Shown: positions 43,280-52,515, counted from the stretch's first letter. The stretch is 64,000 nucleotides of DNA from Sphaerochaeta associata (GCF_022869165.1 NZ_CP094929.1:930001-994000); one strand, 5' to 3'. Translations and numbers: made by a program. The notes: generated by a model not told the origin, from the letters alone.

Positions 43280-44238
43280 AGCAACGAGACGACATGGGAG
43301 AGCAGGCTGACCAGATCGGCCTGCTCGCATGTTCTTGCAAGCTCTGCCAGGACGGCATGGTTGTATGGGACACCCTTCAGGATGCCGACAGCCCTGTCGA
43401 CAATGGAAGTATCGAGGGCATCGGTGAACATCCTCACTTCACTGATGAGACCTTTTTCCACCTGCAAATGCAGGCTTGCCTCACCCCAGTCGAACCGGTG
43501 GGTAAAGAAGTGGGTGAACTGAGGAGTCTTCTCAAGAATCACCGAAAGATCTCCAAACCGTCGATAGTTCGCTTGGGCTTCAGGAATCGCAGCACAGTCG
43601 ATGGCGGTAACCTCAGTTTTTCCGTACGCCGCATTGAAGGCTTCGATGAGGGATGTCTCCACCATCTCGTTGGTGATGTCTTCTCTCCCTTCCTTCAGGT
43701 TTCCCACACGGGAGGCAACGGACCTCACCGCTTTGGAAGCCAGCTTCGTCGAGCTGGGGGTGAGGTAGTTGCTCATCACCGAGAGGTCGCTGCTGACCAG
43801 AAGCGTCCCATGGTGGCAGAACTTGGTGGCTGTGGTCTGAAACGCATTGCCGGATATCTTTTTCCCGTCGAGCAGGATGTCGTTGCGCCCTGAAAGTTCA
43901 CAATGCAATCCAAGGTTTGCAAGCGCCTTGAGGACCAAGGAAAAATTCTCCTCCTTGGTGTTGGTCTCCTTGTTCCCGATCAAGGTGAAGCAGAGATTTC
44001 CCCGGTCGTGATACACTGCACCTCCACCGCTCTGGCGGCGCACCAGCTGTACATTGTGTTCCTCCATATTCTTCAGATTGCACTCTGAGAATGGATTCTG
44101 ATAACGCCCGATGACAATGCAGGGATCGTTCACCCACAAAAAAAGAATGTGGTCATACTCAAGGGTGAGCATGTATGCCTCCCCTGCCAGATTTGCTGCA
44201 CAGTCATGGGATGTAGCCAGGTATATTGCATTCTTCAT
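43276..44238 (-). CDS. lplA: Lipoate--protein ligase
   Basis: The 320-residue protein matches LplA: HILFLWVNDPCIVIGRYQNPFSECN, VRRQSGGGAVYHDRGNLCFTLI, GRNDILLDGKKISGNAF with the catalytic lysine, and a C-terminal accessory domain. It attaches scavenged lipoate to E2 or GcvH subunits. ATG 44238 lies six bases after the -10-like TAGAGT and has no good Shine-Dalgarno site. Divergent from rsmE; the 47-base gap holds both promoters. Confidence 0.93.
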   Translation of the reverse strand: MKNAIYLATSHDCAANLAGEAYMLTLEYDHILFLWVNDPCIVIGRYQNPFSECNLKNMEEHNVQLVRRQSGGGAVYHDRGNLCFTLIGNKETNTKEENFSLVLKALANLGLHCELSGRNDILLDGKKISGNAFQTTATKFCHHGTLLVSSDLSVMSNYLTPSSTKLASKAVRSVASRVGNLKEGREDITNEMVETSLIEAFNAAYGKTEVTAIDCAAIPEAQANYRRFGDLSVILEKTPQFTHFFTHRFDWGEASLHLQVEKGLISEVRMFTDALDTSIVDRAVGILKGVPYNHAVLAELARTCEQADLVSLLSHVVSLL

Positions 44239-44272
44239 GTCCCAACTCTACCTTCTAACCCCATGGCTATGC

Positions 44273-44278
44273 TATACT
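44273..44278 (+). promoter_or_regulatory. -10 element of rsmE, leaderless type
   Basis: TATACT at 44273-44278 ends seven bases before the rsmE ATG (44286). No clear -35 is seen. Confidence 0.45.
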
Positions 44279-44285
44279 CACCTGT

Positions 44286-45005
44286 ATGAATATCATCCTT
44301 TTTAAGGCGCTTTCTGCACAGAATGAGCTTTCCATGCAGGACCCGCGGGCCCAACACATCTGTAAAATCCTTCGGCTCAAGGAGGGTGAAAGCTTTCAGG
44401 CCGGCATCATCAATGTGGGTAAGGGAACCGCGACCCTTACCGATTTGGGAAAAGAGCACATACGTTTTGACTTCGTGCTGGAGGACACGCAAAGCGCCCA
44501 TCTGTACCCGGTGACCTTGTTGGTCTCCCAGGTAAGGCCCATCTGCATGCGCAGGATCCTACGCGAAGCGGTGAGCCTGGGAGTTCAGACGATCATCCTT
44601 TGCACTACACAGACCGGCGAGAAATCCTACGCCCAGGCGACGCTGTACACCAGCGGTGAATATCGCTCCATCCTGCTCGACGGAGCGATGCAGAGCGGCA
44701 AGTGCGGAGTCAGCGAGGTGCAGTTCGCCCCCTCGGTCGCCTCGGCGATGAAGCTGCTCGATGAAACCAGCCAACGCATTGTTTTGGACAATGTACGTGA
44801 GGGCTCCAGTCTCGCTCATGCGACAATTACTGCTGCTTCGGTGGTGCTCGCCATCGGCGGCGAGCGGGGGTTCACCGATGAGGAGAGGTCTGTCTTCGAG
44901 AGCAACGGCTTCTCATTTGCCGCACTCGGAAGCAGAATCCTCCGCACCGAAACCGCCTGCAGTGCCGGTCTGGCCGTCCTGCTTGGCCGGATGGGCTTGC
45001 TCTAG
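44286..45005 (+). CDS. rsmE: 16S rRNA m3U1498 methyltransferase
   Basis: The 239-residue protein has an N-terminal PUA-like part and a SPOUT fold with the knot motifs VLAIGGERGFTDEE and ALGSRILRTETACSAGLAVL. RsmE methylates U1498 in the decoding region of 16S rRNA. No Shine-Dalgarno site is present; a TATACT sits seven bases before the ATG. The thyX gene follows 49 bases later with its own ribosome-binding site. Confidence 0.93.
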   Translation: MNIILFKALSAQNELSMQDPRAQHICKILRLKEGESFQAGIINVGKGTATLTDLGKEHIRFDFVLEDTQSAHLYPVTLLVSQVRPICMRRILREAVSLGVQTIILCTTQTGEKSYAQATLYTSGEYRSILLDGAMQSGKCGVSEVQFAPSVASAMKLLDETSQRIVLDNVREGSSLAHATITAASVVLAIGGERGFTDEERSVFESNGFSFAALGSRILRTETACSAGLAVLLGRMGLL

Positions 45006-45054
45006 ACGGCCCGAGCAGGCATAATACTCAGACTTGTTGATAGGAGAGAGAGAC

Positions 45055-45876
45055 ATGGCACATTGCATCGTAGCAGAAGCTGAAGAGATTCTGGACAAGG
45101 AGTTCCCTGTTCTGGACCATGGATTTGTCCGGCTTGTAGATTATCTGGGCAGTGATGAACGGATTGTGCAAAGTGCGCGTGTCTCCTACGGCAGCGGGAC
45201 AAAAACCTACCGGCAGGACAAGGGCCTTATCAGCTACCTGCTGCGCAATGACCATACATCGCCGTTTGAGCAGGTTAACTTCACCTTCCATGTGAAAATG
45301 CCCATTTTTGTCGCCCGCCAGTGGATTCGCCACCGAACAGGAAGGGTGAATGAGATCAGCGGCCGTTACAGTGTCATGAGCGACGAGTGCTATCTGCCCG
45401 ACAGGGAGCATATCAACTTCCAAAGTGAGGACAACAAGCAGGGGCGAACCGATCAGGCGGTCTCTGCCGAGTTGGCCGATGAAGTGTTGGCATTGCTCAG
45501 CGAGGACCAGAAGCGCAGCTATGAAACCTATCAGAAGTTGCTTGACCTGGGCATCGCCCGTGAGCTTGCCCGGGTGGACCTGCCGTTGAGCCTCTATACC
45601 GAATGGTACTGGCAGATGGATTTGCACAACCTCTTCCACTTCCTGCAGCTCAGGCTCGACAGCCATGCACAGTACGAAATAAGAGTGTACGCCCAAACCA
45701 TCCTGGAAATGGTTCGCTTGGTCTGTCCCATGGCGACCGAAGCCTTTGAAGAGTATAAGCTTGGCGGAAAGCTCTTCAGCAGGAGTGAGCTGGATGCCGT
45801 GAAAGCCATGCTCAAGGGTGAGGAGAATCCACTGAAGGGCAGGGCGCTGGAGCTCTTCGAGCAAAAACTGAACTAA
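45055..45876 (+). CDS. thyX: Flavin-dependent thymidylate synthase
   Basis: The 273-residue protein has the ThyX motif RHRTGRVNEIS at residues 92-102 and RQWIRHR, plus LPLSLYTEWYWQMDLHNLFHFL and ARELARVDLP for substrate binding. ThyX methylates dUMP to dTMP with methylene-folate and FAD. ATG 45055 follows AGGAGAGAG. It ends four bases past the convergent radical SAM gene's stop. Confidence 0.96.
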   Translation: MAHCIVAEAEEILDKEFPVLDHGFVRLVDYLGSDERIVQSARVSYGSGTKTYRQDKGLISYLLRNDHTSPFEQVNFTFHVKMPIFVARQWIRHRTGRVNEISGRYSVMSDECYLPDREHINFQSEDNKQGRTDQAVSAELADEVLALLSEDQKRSYETYQKLLDLGIARELARVDLPLSLYTEWYWQMDLHNLFHFLQLRLDSHAQYEIRVYAQTILEMVRLVCPMATEAFEEYKLGGKLFSRSELDAVKAMLKGEENPLKGRALELFEQKLN

Positions 45877-47126
45877 CCTTGCAGATTCCTGTTTCTCCAT
45901 GCTTGCAGACAGTCCTGATATGATTGCTTCATTGCGCGTTCGAAGGCAGCATCGTTCTCATAGCTGAATCCGAATGTCGGCTCCCACAAGCTTGGGTCCT
46001 CCATGCAGAGGTAGAAAAAGGGAGAACCCTGCTTCCATGAGGAGGGAACCTCGTTGTATGCAAAGCTGAACATCTCTTGTTTCACCTCCAATGGATAGGT
46101 GTATTTGCCAGCACTGAGGGTAAGGTCCATATCGGTTACCCTTGTTTCATATGCACCAGTGCGAAGCGTGCGCAATACCGCCTTGGTGAAAGTCAGTGTT
46201 CCCAGGGAGAACATCATCAGCTCATCAGGCCGAAACGATGTGGTGACCTGGTTGATCAAGGTGCCGTATTCTTCCTGCCAACCATCAAAGTAGACCATGG
46301 GATGAAGGTGAAAGCCGATGATCCTTCCCTTGTCCCTTGCTCGCTTGGCAGCATCGATGCGCTGCTCGAGGGTGGCGGTGAGGTGCTCCTCCTTCTCAAT
46401 GATCGTCGGTGCATTCAAGGACCAAGTGGAAACGATATTCAAAGGCAGATTGAGATTCAGATAGTCGCTTCGATGACTCTTGGTCTTCAATTCGATGACA
46501 AGATCGGGATACCGTTGTGCAAGGAGTGCAAGGGCATCGAGTGTACCGTAGTCATTCCCCCACAGAAGGGAGTCGCTGCTCTGACCGGTTCCTATGTGCC
46601 AGCAATCCTGATCTAAAACCAGTTCTCCAAGCCTCTGCTTCAAGTTCTGCACCACCTTGATCTCATGGCTGTTGTAGAAGGATTGGATGGAGCAATAGCT
46701 GCAGCCGAAAGCACATTGCTGTACTGCATCGAGGGTCTTCAGGTTGCAGCAACGTGTTTTTTCTCCATCCACAGGACAGGGACAGCGCCCCATCAAGGTG
46801 CTTGATGAGACGAAAAGGCTTTGGTATGTATCCGCAAGACGCTCGGAAGGGAAGAAGTCGCTGTAGGAGGTGGGTTTTACCCGTTCGGCTTCCATCCGCC
46901 GCAGATGATCTGCAAGCAAGGCTTGGGAGCGGTGCTTGCCTGCCATATGGGAACAGCCATCCTCATCCATCCACCGTTTCAACGGACCGAGCTTCCACAT
47001 GGCCAGGTCGGCACAACTCTCGACCAGTTGCCGCTGTTGTTGGTATGAGAAGTGGTAACGACTGTCGAGATCTGTAAGGTAGTGCTGCTCCGATAGTGGC
47101 AGATGTGCAAAGAGGGGGTGTTCCAT
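45873..47126 (-). CDS. Radical SAM protein, spore photoproduct lyase-like
   Basis: The 417-residue protein has the radical SAM cysteine motif CAFGCSYC (Cys138, Cys142, Cys145) in the QQCAFGCSYCSIQSF context used by SplB-type enzymes, and later segments (HIGTGQSSDSLLWGND, VIELKTKSH, FHLHPMVYFDGW) of the same family. Spore photoproduct lyase reverses a UV-induced thymine dimer in spores; no spores are expected here, so substrate is open. ATG 47126 lies seven bases after TACAAT with TTGTTT 17 bases further up. Back-to-back with uvrC, which supports a DNA-repair role. Confidence 0.78.
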   Translation of the reverse strand: MEHPLFAHLPLSEQHYLTDLDSRYHFSYQQQRQLVESCADLAMWKLGPLKRWMDEDGCSHMAGKHRSQALLADHLRRMEAERVKPTSYSDFFPSERLADTYQSLFVSSSTLMGRCPCPVDGEKTRCCNLKTLDAVQQCAFGCSYCSIQSFYNSHEIKVVQNLKQRLGELVLDQDCWHIGTGQSSDSLLWGNDYGTLDALALLAQRYPDLVIELKTKSHRSDYLNLNLPLNIVSTWSLNAPTIIEKEEHLTATLEQRIDAAKRARDKGRIIGFHLHPMVYFDGWQEEYGTLINQVTTSFRPDELMMFSLGTLTFTKAVLRTLRTGAYETRVTDMDLTLSAGKYTYPLEVKQEMFSFAYNEVPSSWKQGSPFFYLCMEDPSLWEPTFGFSYENDAAFERAMKQSYQDCLQAWRNRNLQG

Positions 47127-47133
47127 GGCCGGT

Positions 47134-47179
47134 ATTGTATCGGGTGTGGATTGCCAAAACAAGGGGAGCTGGCTATGCT
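47134..47179. promoter_or_regulatory. Back-to-back promoters of the SplB-like gene and uvrC
   Basis: Minus strand: TTGTTT (47162-47157), 17 bases, TACAAT (47139-47134). Plus strand: TTGCCA (47151-47156), 17 bases, TATGCT (47174-47179). The two -35 elements touch at 47156/47157, so the promoters overlap fully and could be co-regulated or compete. Confidence 0.6.
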
Positions 47180-47188
47180 CTTACCTGT

Positions 47189-49042
47189 ATGAAGAAGAAA
47201 CCACAAGAGCAGACAGTGTATCAGACCGAGAGTGAGGTGGAAAGCTTCGGAAGTGTTGTTTCCGAAGGCGGGGGGCCATCCCAACAGGCCAAGGACCTGC
47301 CGCACAACAGCGGTGTCTACCTTATGAAGGACAGCAAGGATACCATTATCTATGTGGGCAAGGCCAAGGATCTGCGCAAGCGCGTCACCAGCTATTTCCT
47401 TGCCAACCGGAGTCCCAAGACTGCTGCCTTGGTTTCTAAAATCGCCCGCATCGAGCATATCATCACCGGAAACGAATATGAGGCTTTGGTGCTGGAGAAC
47501 AACCTGATCAAAAAGTACTCACCCCGGTACAATATCTCGCTGAAGGACGGCAAGAGCTATCCGATCATCCGAATCACCAATGAGCCTTTCCCCAAGGTCT
47601 TCAAGACCAGAAGATTCATTGACGACGGTTCAACGTACTACGGACCCTATCCTGATGCCGGGAAGCTCGAACTCTACCTTGATCTGATCGCCAAGCTCTT
47701 TCCTCTCAGGCGCTGTGGCACTCCGCTGAAGAAGCGCGACAAACCGTGTCTTTACTATCATATCGGTCTCTGCCTCGGTCCGTGTGCAGGCCTTGTGAGC
47801 GTCGAAGAGTACAACAAATCCATAACTGCAGTGAAAAACCTATTGGAAGGAAAAACTGAAGCGCTCCTTGCGGGTCTCGAAGAGGAGATGCAACGGGCAA
47901 GCAAAGCGCTGAACTTCGAAGAAGCGGTGGTCAAGCGGGACCAGATCGCCGCCATCAGGGCGGTGGAGACAGGTCAGCAGGTGCAGGATTTCTCGCAGGA
48001 AAGCCGCGATTATGCAGCGATCGAGATGCGTGGGCCCCTGTGTACCATCAGTCTCATGCAGATGCGAAGCGGCCAGCTTATCGGTCGTGCCCTCTACCGG
48101 GCGGAGACGTTCGGTGATGAGACCGAGACACTGCTCAACTTTCTTGTGCAGTATTATGCCGATGGCTTGAAACTTCCGCAATTCCTCTATGTCACCCACG
48201 AAATAGATGTGAATCTCATCCGGCGCTACTTCAGCGAGCAGCTCGGCGGCAGACTGGAAGTCTCTCTTCCCTTGGATGGCAAACACTTCAGGATATTGCG
48301 GATGGCCAGGGAGAATGCCGTCAGGGATGTGGAGAAACGACTGAAGAGCAGGGACAACACCAAGGCCCTGGACGACCTAGCCGAGGTATTGGGACTCGGC
48401 GCCCCGCCTGCTTTGATCGAAGGTTTCGACATCGCCCACCTTGCAGGCAAATATACCGTAGCCTCGCTCATCTCCTTTCGGGATGGAAATCCTGACAAGC
48501 CCAACTATCGCAGGTACAACATCAAGAGTCTGGAAGGGAAAATCGACGATTATGAATCCATCAGGGAGGCTGTCGCCCGCAGGTATACCAAGATTCTCAA
48601 CGAGAACCTGCAGAGGCCCGACCTGCTGATCATTGATGGAGGCAAGGGGCAGGTCAATGCAGCCAGACAGATCCTGGATGACTTGGGAATGTTCGAGATT
48701 CCCATCATCGGGCTGGCCGAGGAGTACGAGACCATCGTATTTGATGACGATCGCGATGATCTGCAACTTCCCGAAGATCATGAGGCCCTGCGACTGGTAA
48801 TGGCGGTGCGGGATGAGTGCCACCGCTTCGCAACCAGTGCCAACCAAGCCTCCCGCAGCAAGGAAGCCTCCTTCCGCGTTCTCGAATCGGTTCAGGGTAT
48901 AGGGAAGAAGCGCAGCGAGCAACTGATGAAGCAGTACGGAAGCCTGGATGTACTGTTGTCCAAGAAAGCCGAAGAGCTGGCAGCAGAAGCTTCCCTTCCC
49001 CTTGCCGTCGCCCAACGACTGCTCAAACAGCTGACGCTTTAA
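47189..49042 (+). CDS. uvrC: Excinuclease ABC subunit C
   Basis: The 617-residue protein has a GIY-YIG nuclease domain (NSGVYLMKDSKDTIIYVGKAKDLRKRV), a CLYYHIGLCLGPCAG cysteine cluster, a UVR helix, the RNase H-like domain (ALIEGFDIAHLAG, LLIIDGGKGQVNAARQIL) and a C-terminal helix-hairpin-helix pair (VQGIGKKRSEQLM). UvrC makes both incisions in nucleotide excision repair. About 30 extra residues precede the GIY domain. ATG 47189 lies nine bases after TATGCT; ribosome-binding site weak. Confidence 0.96.
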   Translation: MKKKPQEQTVYQTESEVESFGSVVSEGGGPSQQAKDLPHNSGVYLMKDSKDTIIYVGKAKDLRKRVTSYFLANRSPKTAALVSKIARIEHIITGNEYEALVLENNLIKKYSPRYNISLKDGKSYPIIRITNEPFPKVFKTRRFIDDGSTYYGPYPDAGKLELYLDLIAKLFPLRRCGTPLKKRDKPCLYYHIGLCLGPCAGLVSVEEYNKSITAVKNLLEGKTEALLAGLEEEMQRASKALNFEEAVVKRDQIAAIRAVETGQQVQDFSQESRDYAAIEMRGPLCTISLMQMRSGQLIGRALYRAETFGDETETLLNFLVQYYADGLKLPQFLYVTHEIDVNLIRRYFSEQLGGRLEVSLPLDGKHFRILRMARENAVRDVEKRLKSRDNTKALDDLAEVLGLGAPPALIEGFDIAHLAGKYTVASLISFRDGNPDKPNYRRYNIKSLEGKIDDYESIREAVARRYTKILNENLQRPDLLIIDGGKGQVNAARQILDDLGMFEIPIIGLAEEYETIVFDDDRDDLQLPEDHEALRLVMAVRDECHRFATSANQASRSKEASFRVLESVQGIGKKRSEQLMKQYGSLDVLLSKKAEELAAEASLPLAVAQRLLKQLTL

Positions 49043-50070
49043 AAGGAGGCGAAAGAGGCTTGATGAAGTGCTTTCCCCTTGCCCTTGATGATTCGGTAGA
49101 GCAGTCGTTCCAAGAGCAGGGGAGTCAGTTCATTGCTTGCTTCCTTCACTTGGATATCAGCTTCAGACAAGGCCGTAATAATGAGCCGTACTGAAGCAAG
49201 GTCGAACAGGCGAACGGCATCATGGTAGGTTGTCCTGTCTTTCGGCTTGCGGATGGGGGATGGCTTGCCTTGCACATTCGCCTTTGAGAAGGCTTCAGAC
49301 TCCGAACCACCCGCGCTTATCTCTTCTGCAATCGAAAGCAGCCGTCTGAATTGCCAGAGCAAGCCGTTGACCAGGAGAATCGGGGTTTGGCTGTCTCCGC
49401 TCCCTAGCATTGCCGAGAGGCTTTTCAGGCTCTGTTTCAAGTCGGCACGGGCGATGAGAGGGAAGAGGGTGAAAGCGTCCTCCTGCCGGCTGTGGTGGAT
49501 ATAGGTCTGTACATCTTCCTCGCCGATAGGTCGTCCTTTCTCCCCGATCTGCCAAAAGAGGCCCAACTGATTGCAGATGGTTCTCAGCTCCTGGGTATTG
49601 TCCTCGGTCAAGTCCATCAACAGGTCGACGGCATCGCTTGTGATCGAAAGTCCCATTCTTCGGAAATGATTGCGTATCCACTCCGCCTTCTGCGATTCCA
49701 AGAGGTCGTAGAAAATTTTTGTATTCTGCTTGGGAACCAGTTTCATGATTTTCTGGGAAATCGAGAGCTCGCTGGAGACGATGACCAGCGTTGCCGTATC
49801 GACCGGATGGGCCAGATAATCGGCGATGGCTTGGGCCAAGGAGGCACTCGCACTTTCGGCCTGGCCGAGTATGACAAGGCGGTAATCGCTGAACAGCGAG
49901 TTGTTGTTCAGGACGGTGAACATCTCTCCGTTCTCTGTCTCGAACGGGTAAAACCGTGCAAGTTCAATCTCATTGCCGTACTCGCTGCGAAGCCGAGAGC
50001 GGATATCCTTCAGTTCTTGTTCTTTCGCCCCGGCTTCAGGTCCGAGGAGCAGGTAGGCCCGTTCGCTCAT
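49039..50070 (-). CDS. holA: DNA polymerase III subunit delta
   Basis: The 343-residue protein matches the delta subunit of the clamp loader: YLLLGPEAGAKEQ at the start, RLVILGQAESAS, a KLVPKQNTKIFYDL segment, AFTLFPLIARADLKQSL and a helical collar (ELTPLLLERLLYRIIKGKG). No Walker motif, as expected. Its ATG overlaps the lexA stop (ATGA at 50070-50067), so it is translationally coupled to lexA. Its stop overlaps uvrC by four bases. Confidence 0.85.
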   Translation of the reverse strand: MSERAYLLLGPEAGAKEQELKDIRSRLRSEYGNEIELARFYPFETENGEMFTVLNNNSLFSDYRLVILGQAESASASLAQAIADYLAHPVDTATLVIVSSELSISQKIMKLVPKQNTKIFYDLLESQKAEWIRNHFRRMGLSITSDAVDLLMDLTEDNTQELRTICNQLGLFWQIGEKGRPIGEEDVQTYIHHSRQEDAFTLFPLIARADLKQSLKSLSAMLGSGDSQTPILLVNGLLWQFRRLLSIAEEISAGGSESEAFSKANVQGKPSPIRKPKDRTTYHDAVRLFDLASVRLIITALSEADIQVKEASNELTPLLLERLLYRIIKGKGKALHQASFASF

Positions 50071-50687
50071 GCGTAGGTGCGAATCAGCAAGAAAAGCTTG
50101 CCGTGGATCTTGCACGAGCGGGTGATGATCGGGCCCATGGAGGAGTTGGCGGGTCTCAATTCGATATAGCCGTTGGAAGGATAGTATGCCTTCAGGGTTA
50201 TCCCGGGTTCGTCCTCGCCGATGGTTGCGGCGATGATTTCACCGGTGTCGGCGACATCGCACTTCTTGATGATGGCTATGTCGCCGTCATAGATTCCCTC
50301 CTCGATCATACTCTCTCCGCGTACTTTCAACGCAAAATAGGTATTACGGGTGTTCTTGAGCATGGTTGCCGGCAGGTTGAGCATATACTCGGTGTTCTCT
50401 TCGCTCATCAGCGGCGTGCCGGCGGCAATGGATCCGATGAGGGGAACCTGGATCATCTCCTCGCGTGGAAAAAACTCCTGACCGATAACCTCGATCGATC
50501 GGGAGATTCCCCCGGTAGTCTTGATGACCTGCTTGGCCTCAAGTGCTTTCAAATGGTCATGGGCAGCTTTGACCGAGAATTTAAAATGGTCTGCGATATC
50601 CCTGACCGAGGGTGCATAGTTGTTTTGTTTGATAAAGGTGCTGATAAAGGAAGCAACATCCTTTTGCCGCTGGGTTAGCTCGCGCAT
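50067..50687 (-). CDS. lexA: LexA repressor
   Basis: The 206-residue protein has an N-terminal winged helix (LTQRQKDVASFISTFIK, YAPSVRDIADHFKFS) and a self-cleaving serine protease domain with the cleavage bond Ala89-Gly90 (SIAAGTP), Ser126 in VRGESMIEEG and Lys166 in ITLKAYY. LexA represses DNA-damage genes and is cleaved with RecA. It lies 4 bases after the HPr gene in an operon hprK-HPr-lexA-holA; no LexA binding site could be identified by eye. Confidence 0.95.
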   Translation of the reverse strand: MRELTQRQKDVASFISTFIKQNNYAPSVRDIADHFKFSVKAAHDHLKALEAKQVIKTTGGISRSIEVIGQEFFPREEMIQVPLIGSIAAGTPLMSEENTEYMLNLPATMLKNTRNTYFALKVRGESMIEEGIYDGDIAIIKKCDVADTGEIIAATIGEDEPGITLKAYYPSNGYIELRPANSSMGPIITRSCKIHGKLFLLIRTYA

Positions 50688-50690
50688 TAC

Positions 50691-50954
50691 TTACTCCTCA
50701 AACCTGTTCTCGAACAGCGATTGAATGGCATCGGCCATTTGCTGCTCGTCCGGACCATCACAGGTCATGACGATGGTGCTTTGATGGGTTGCCCCAAGGG
50801 TTATGATACCCATGATGGACTTGCCATTGATTTTCATGTTTTCCTTCTCAAGGTAGAGTTCGCTCTCATATTTGTTTGCCAGTTTGACAATCGAAGCTGC
50901 CGGCCTGGCATGGATGCCCGCCCTGTTGAAGACTTTCAATTCCCTGGTGACCAT
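50691..50954 (-). CDS. ptsH: Phosphocarrier protein HPr
   Basis: The 87-residue protein has the HPr site His15 in NRAGIHARPA and the regulatory Ser46 in MKINGKSIMGI, the target of HPr kinase. ATG 50954 shares a base with the hprK stop (TGATG) and has GAGGAG eight bases upstream, so the two are coupled. No enzyme I gene lies nearby; the protein may be mainly regulatory. Confidence 0.95.
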   Translation of the reverse strand: MVTRELKVFNRAGIHARPAASIVKLANKYESELYLEKENMKINGKSIMGIITLGATHQSTIVMTCDGPDEQQMADAIQSLFENRFEE

Positions 50955-51937
50955 CAAAATGTCTCCTCGTTTATATAGTACATCTTACGTGCTGATTCAC
51001 TCTCAAGCCATTTGAGAACGCTTTGGTCGAACTCCTTGGCAGAGTAATAGCCGAGCTTTTTCAGCCGCTCGTTTCGTGCTGCAGTCTCGATGATGACCGG
51101 GATGTTTCTTCCCGGCTTCACGGGAATGACCACCTTTGGAATGGAGATTCCCAGGTAGGTATCCTCCATGGTGGCCTCACCGACGCGGTCGTAGTTTTTT
51201 TTGGCATCCCAAGGCTCGAGATGAATGGCCAGCTGAACCTGCTTGCGGTCCCGGATAGCCCCGACACCGTAGAGGTTGGCCAAATTGATGATTCCCAAGC
51301 CCCTGATCTCCATATGGTGGGCCAGCAGGGGGTTTTCTCCCATGCCGATCAAGTAGTTGTCACTGATGTTTCTCAGCTTGACCGTGTCATCGCTGATCAA
51401 GCGATGGCCCCGCTCGATGAGTTCCAAAGCCGTCTCGCTCTTGCCGACCCCGCTTTCGCCGGTGATCAACACACCGATGCCATACACCTCAACGAACACT
51501 CCATGGATGGTTTGAGTAGGGGCGAAAACCTCGTCGAGGGTTTGGTAGAGTCTTCGAGAAAAGTCGGAGGAGATGAGGTTTGTCTTCAGGATGGCCGTCC
51601 CGGTCTCCTCGGCAAGCTCTATGAGTTTCGTACTGGGTTTGCCATCGTCGCAGAATACAAAGCAAGGGATGTCGTAGCTGAAAAGTTTCTCTATGCTGGC
51701 AAAATTGAGTTCACTCTCAAGTTTTTCCAAGTAAACCTGTTCTCCCCGTCCGAGGACCTGAATTGAATTGTTGCTGAACTCCTCGAAAAATCCAGAGAGA
51801 GGAAGGCCGGGACGGCTGATCTTACTCGTGGTAATTTTTTTGGATAGACCGGTTCTGCCGGCCATGCAGCTCAACCTCAGATGATTGTGTTCCTTCAAAT
51901 CCAGATCCAACAGGTCCAGAACGGTAAAATCAGGCAT
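50954..51937 (-). CDS. hprK: HPr kinase/phosphorylase
   Basis: The 327-residue protein has an N-terminal domain followed by the kinase core with Walker A GESGVGKS (160-167), GHRLISDDTVKL, EIRGLGIINL and the HprK signature HLEPWDAKKNYDRVG. It phosphorylates and dephosphorylates Ser46 of HPr in response to ATP and metabolites. ATG 51937 follows GAGGAG; the reading from 51985 is rejected. First gene of a four-gene operon. Confidence 0.96.
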   Translation of the reverse strand: MPDFTVLDLLDLDLKEHNHLRLSCMAGRTGLSKKITTSKISRPGLPLSGFFEEFSNNSIQVLGRGEQVYLEKLESELNFASIEKLFSYDIPCFVFCDDGKPSTKLIELAEETGTAILKTNLISSDFSRRLYQTLDEVFAPTQTIHGVFVEVYGIGVLITGESGVGKSETALELIERGHRLISDDTVKLRNISDNYLIGMGENPLLAHHMEIRGLGIINLANLYGVGAIRDRKQVQLAIHLEPWDAKKNYDRVGEATMEDTYLGISIPKVVIPVKPGRNIPVIIETAARNERLKKLGYYSAKEFDQSVLKWLESESARKMYYINEETF

Positions 51938-52132
51938 GTCGAACTCCTCTTCAGTACCTCGTGCAAGTACTTTTTTACTATACAATTGTTGGTGCTCTTT
52001 CGCAAGTGCAAAGATTGGGCAGTAGTATAATACTAGGATTTCAGCAGCTCTTTCGGAAATATTTAAATACTTGTAATAAAAATAAATAAAAATTTATATA
52101 TCGTGGGAAACTTTGTTCTTTACAATTGTCCA

Positions 52133-52161
52133 TTGACGATTGGCCCGCCAAGCCTTATCCT
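52133..52161 (+). promoter_or_regulatory. Promoter of the ribosome hibernation gene
   Basis: TTGACG (52133-52138) and TATCCT (52156-52161) are 17 bases apart, about 31 bases before the ATG at 52192. A very AT-rich stretch (52060-52105) lies just upstream and may act as an UP-type element. Confidence 0.55.
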
Positions 52162-52191
52162 TAGAGTATGACCATAGTCAAAGGAGGGCTT

Positions 52192-52488
52192 ATGAATTTG
52201 ACTGTCAGAGGCATCCGTTACAACCCAAGCGATGAGACCCGTGAGTTTTTGGACAAGAAACTCCAAAAACTGCAATTTGCCGAAGGGTATCTGCATGACC
52301 TGGATATCGTGATGACACGAGAAACAGAAGGTCAGGGGTTCCACTTGGACGCAAAACTCCATTTTTCTTGGGGTACCATCAAGATGGTCAGCTATGACTG
52401 CTATGAGCTGTACGAGGGCATCGAATTGTTGACTGACAAGATCGAAGCCACAGCTCGAAAGGAGAAAAGCAAAATCAAGGAACACTAG
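52192..52488 (+). CDS. hpf: Short ribosome hibernation-promoting factor
   Basis: The 98-residue protein has the HPF/RaiA fold (NLTVRGIRYNPSDETREFLDK, LDIVMTRETEG, YELYEGIELLTDKIEAT). It is the short form without the dimerising C-terminal extension. ATG 52192 follows AAGGAGGG. It is the only plus-strand gene between two minus-strand operons (rpoN-lpt and hprK-holA). In proteobacteria hpf commonly sits between rpoN and PTS genes, and that neighbourhood is kept here with the gene inverted. Confidence 0.9.
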   Translation: MNLTVRGIRYNPSDETREFLDKKLQKLQFAEGYLHDLDIVMTRETEGQGFHLDAKLHFSWGTIKMVSYDCYELYEGIELLTDKIEATARKEKSKIKEH

Positions 52489-52515
52489 TAGTTTGAACAG
52501 ACTTTGTATAGGCAG

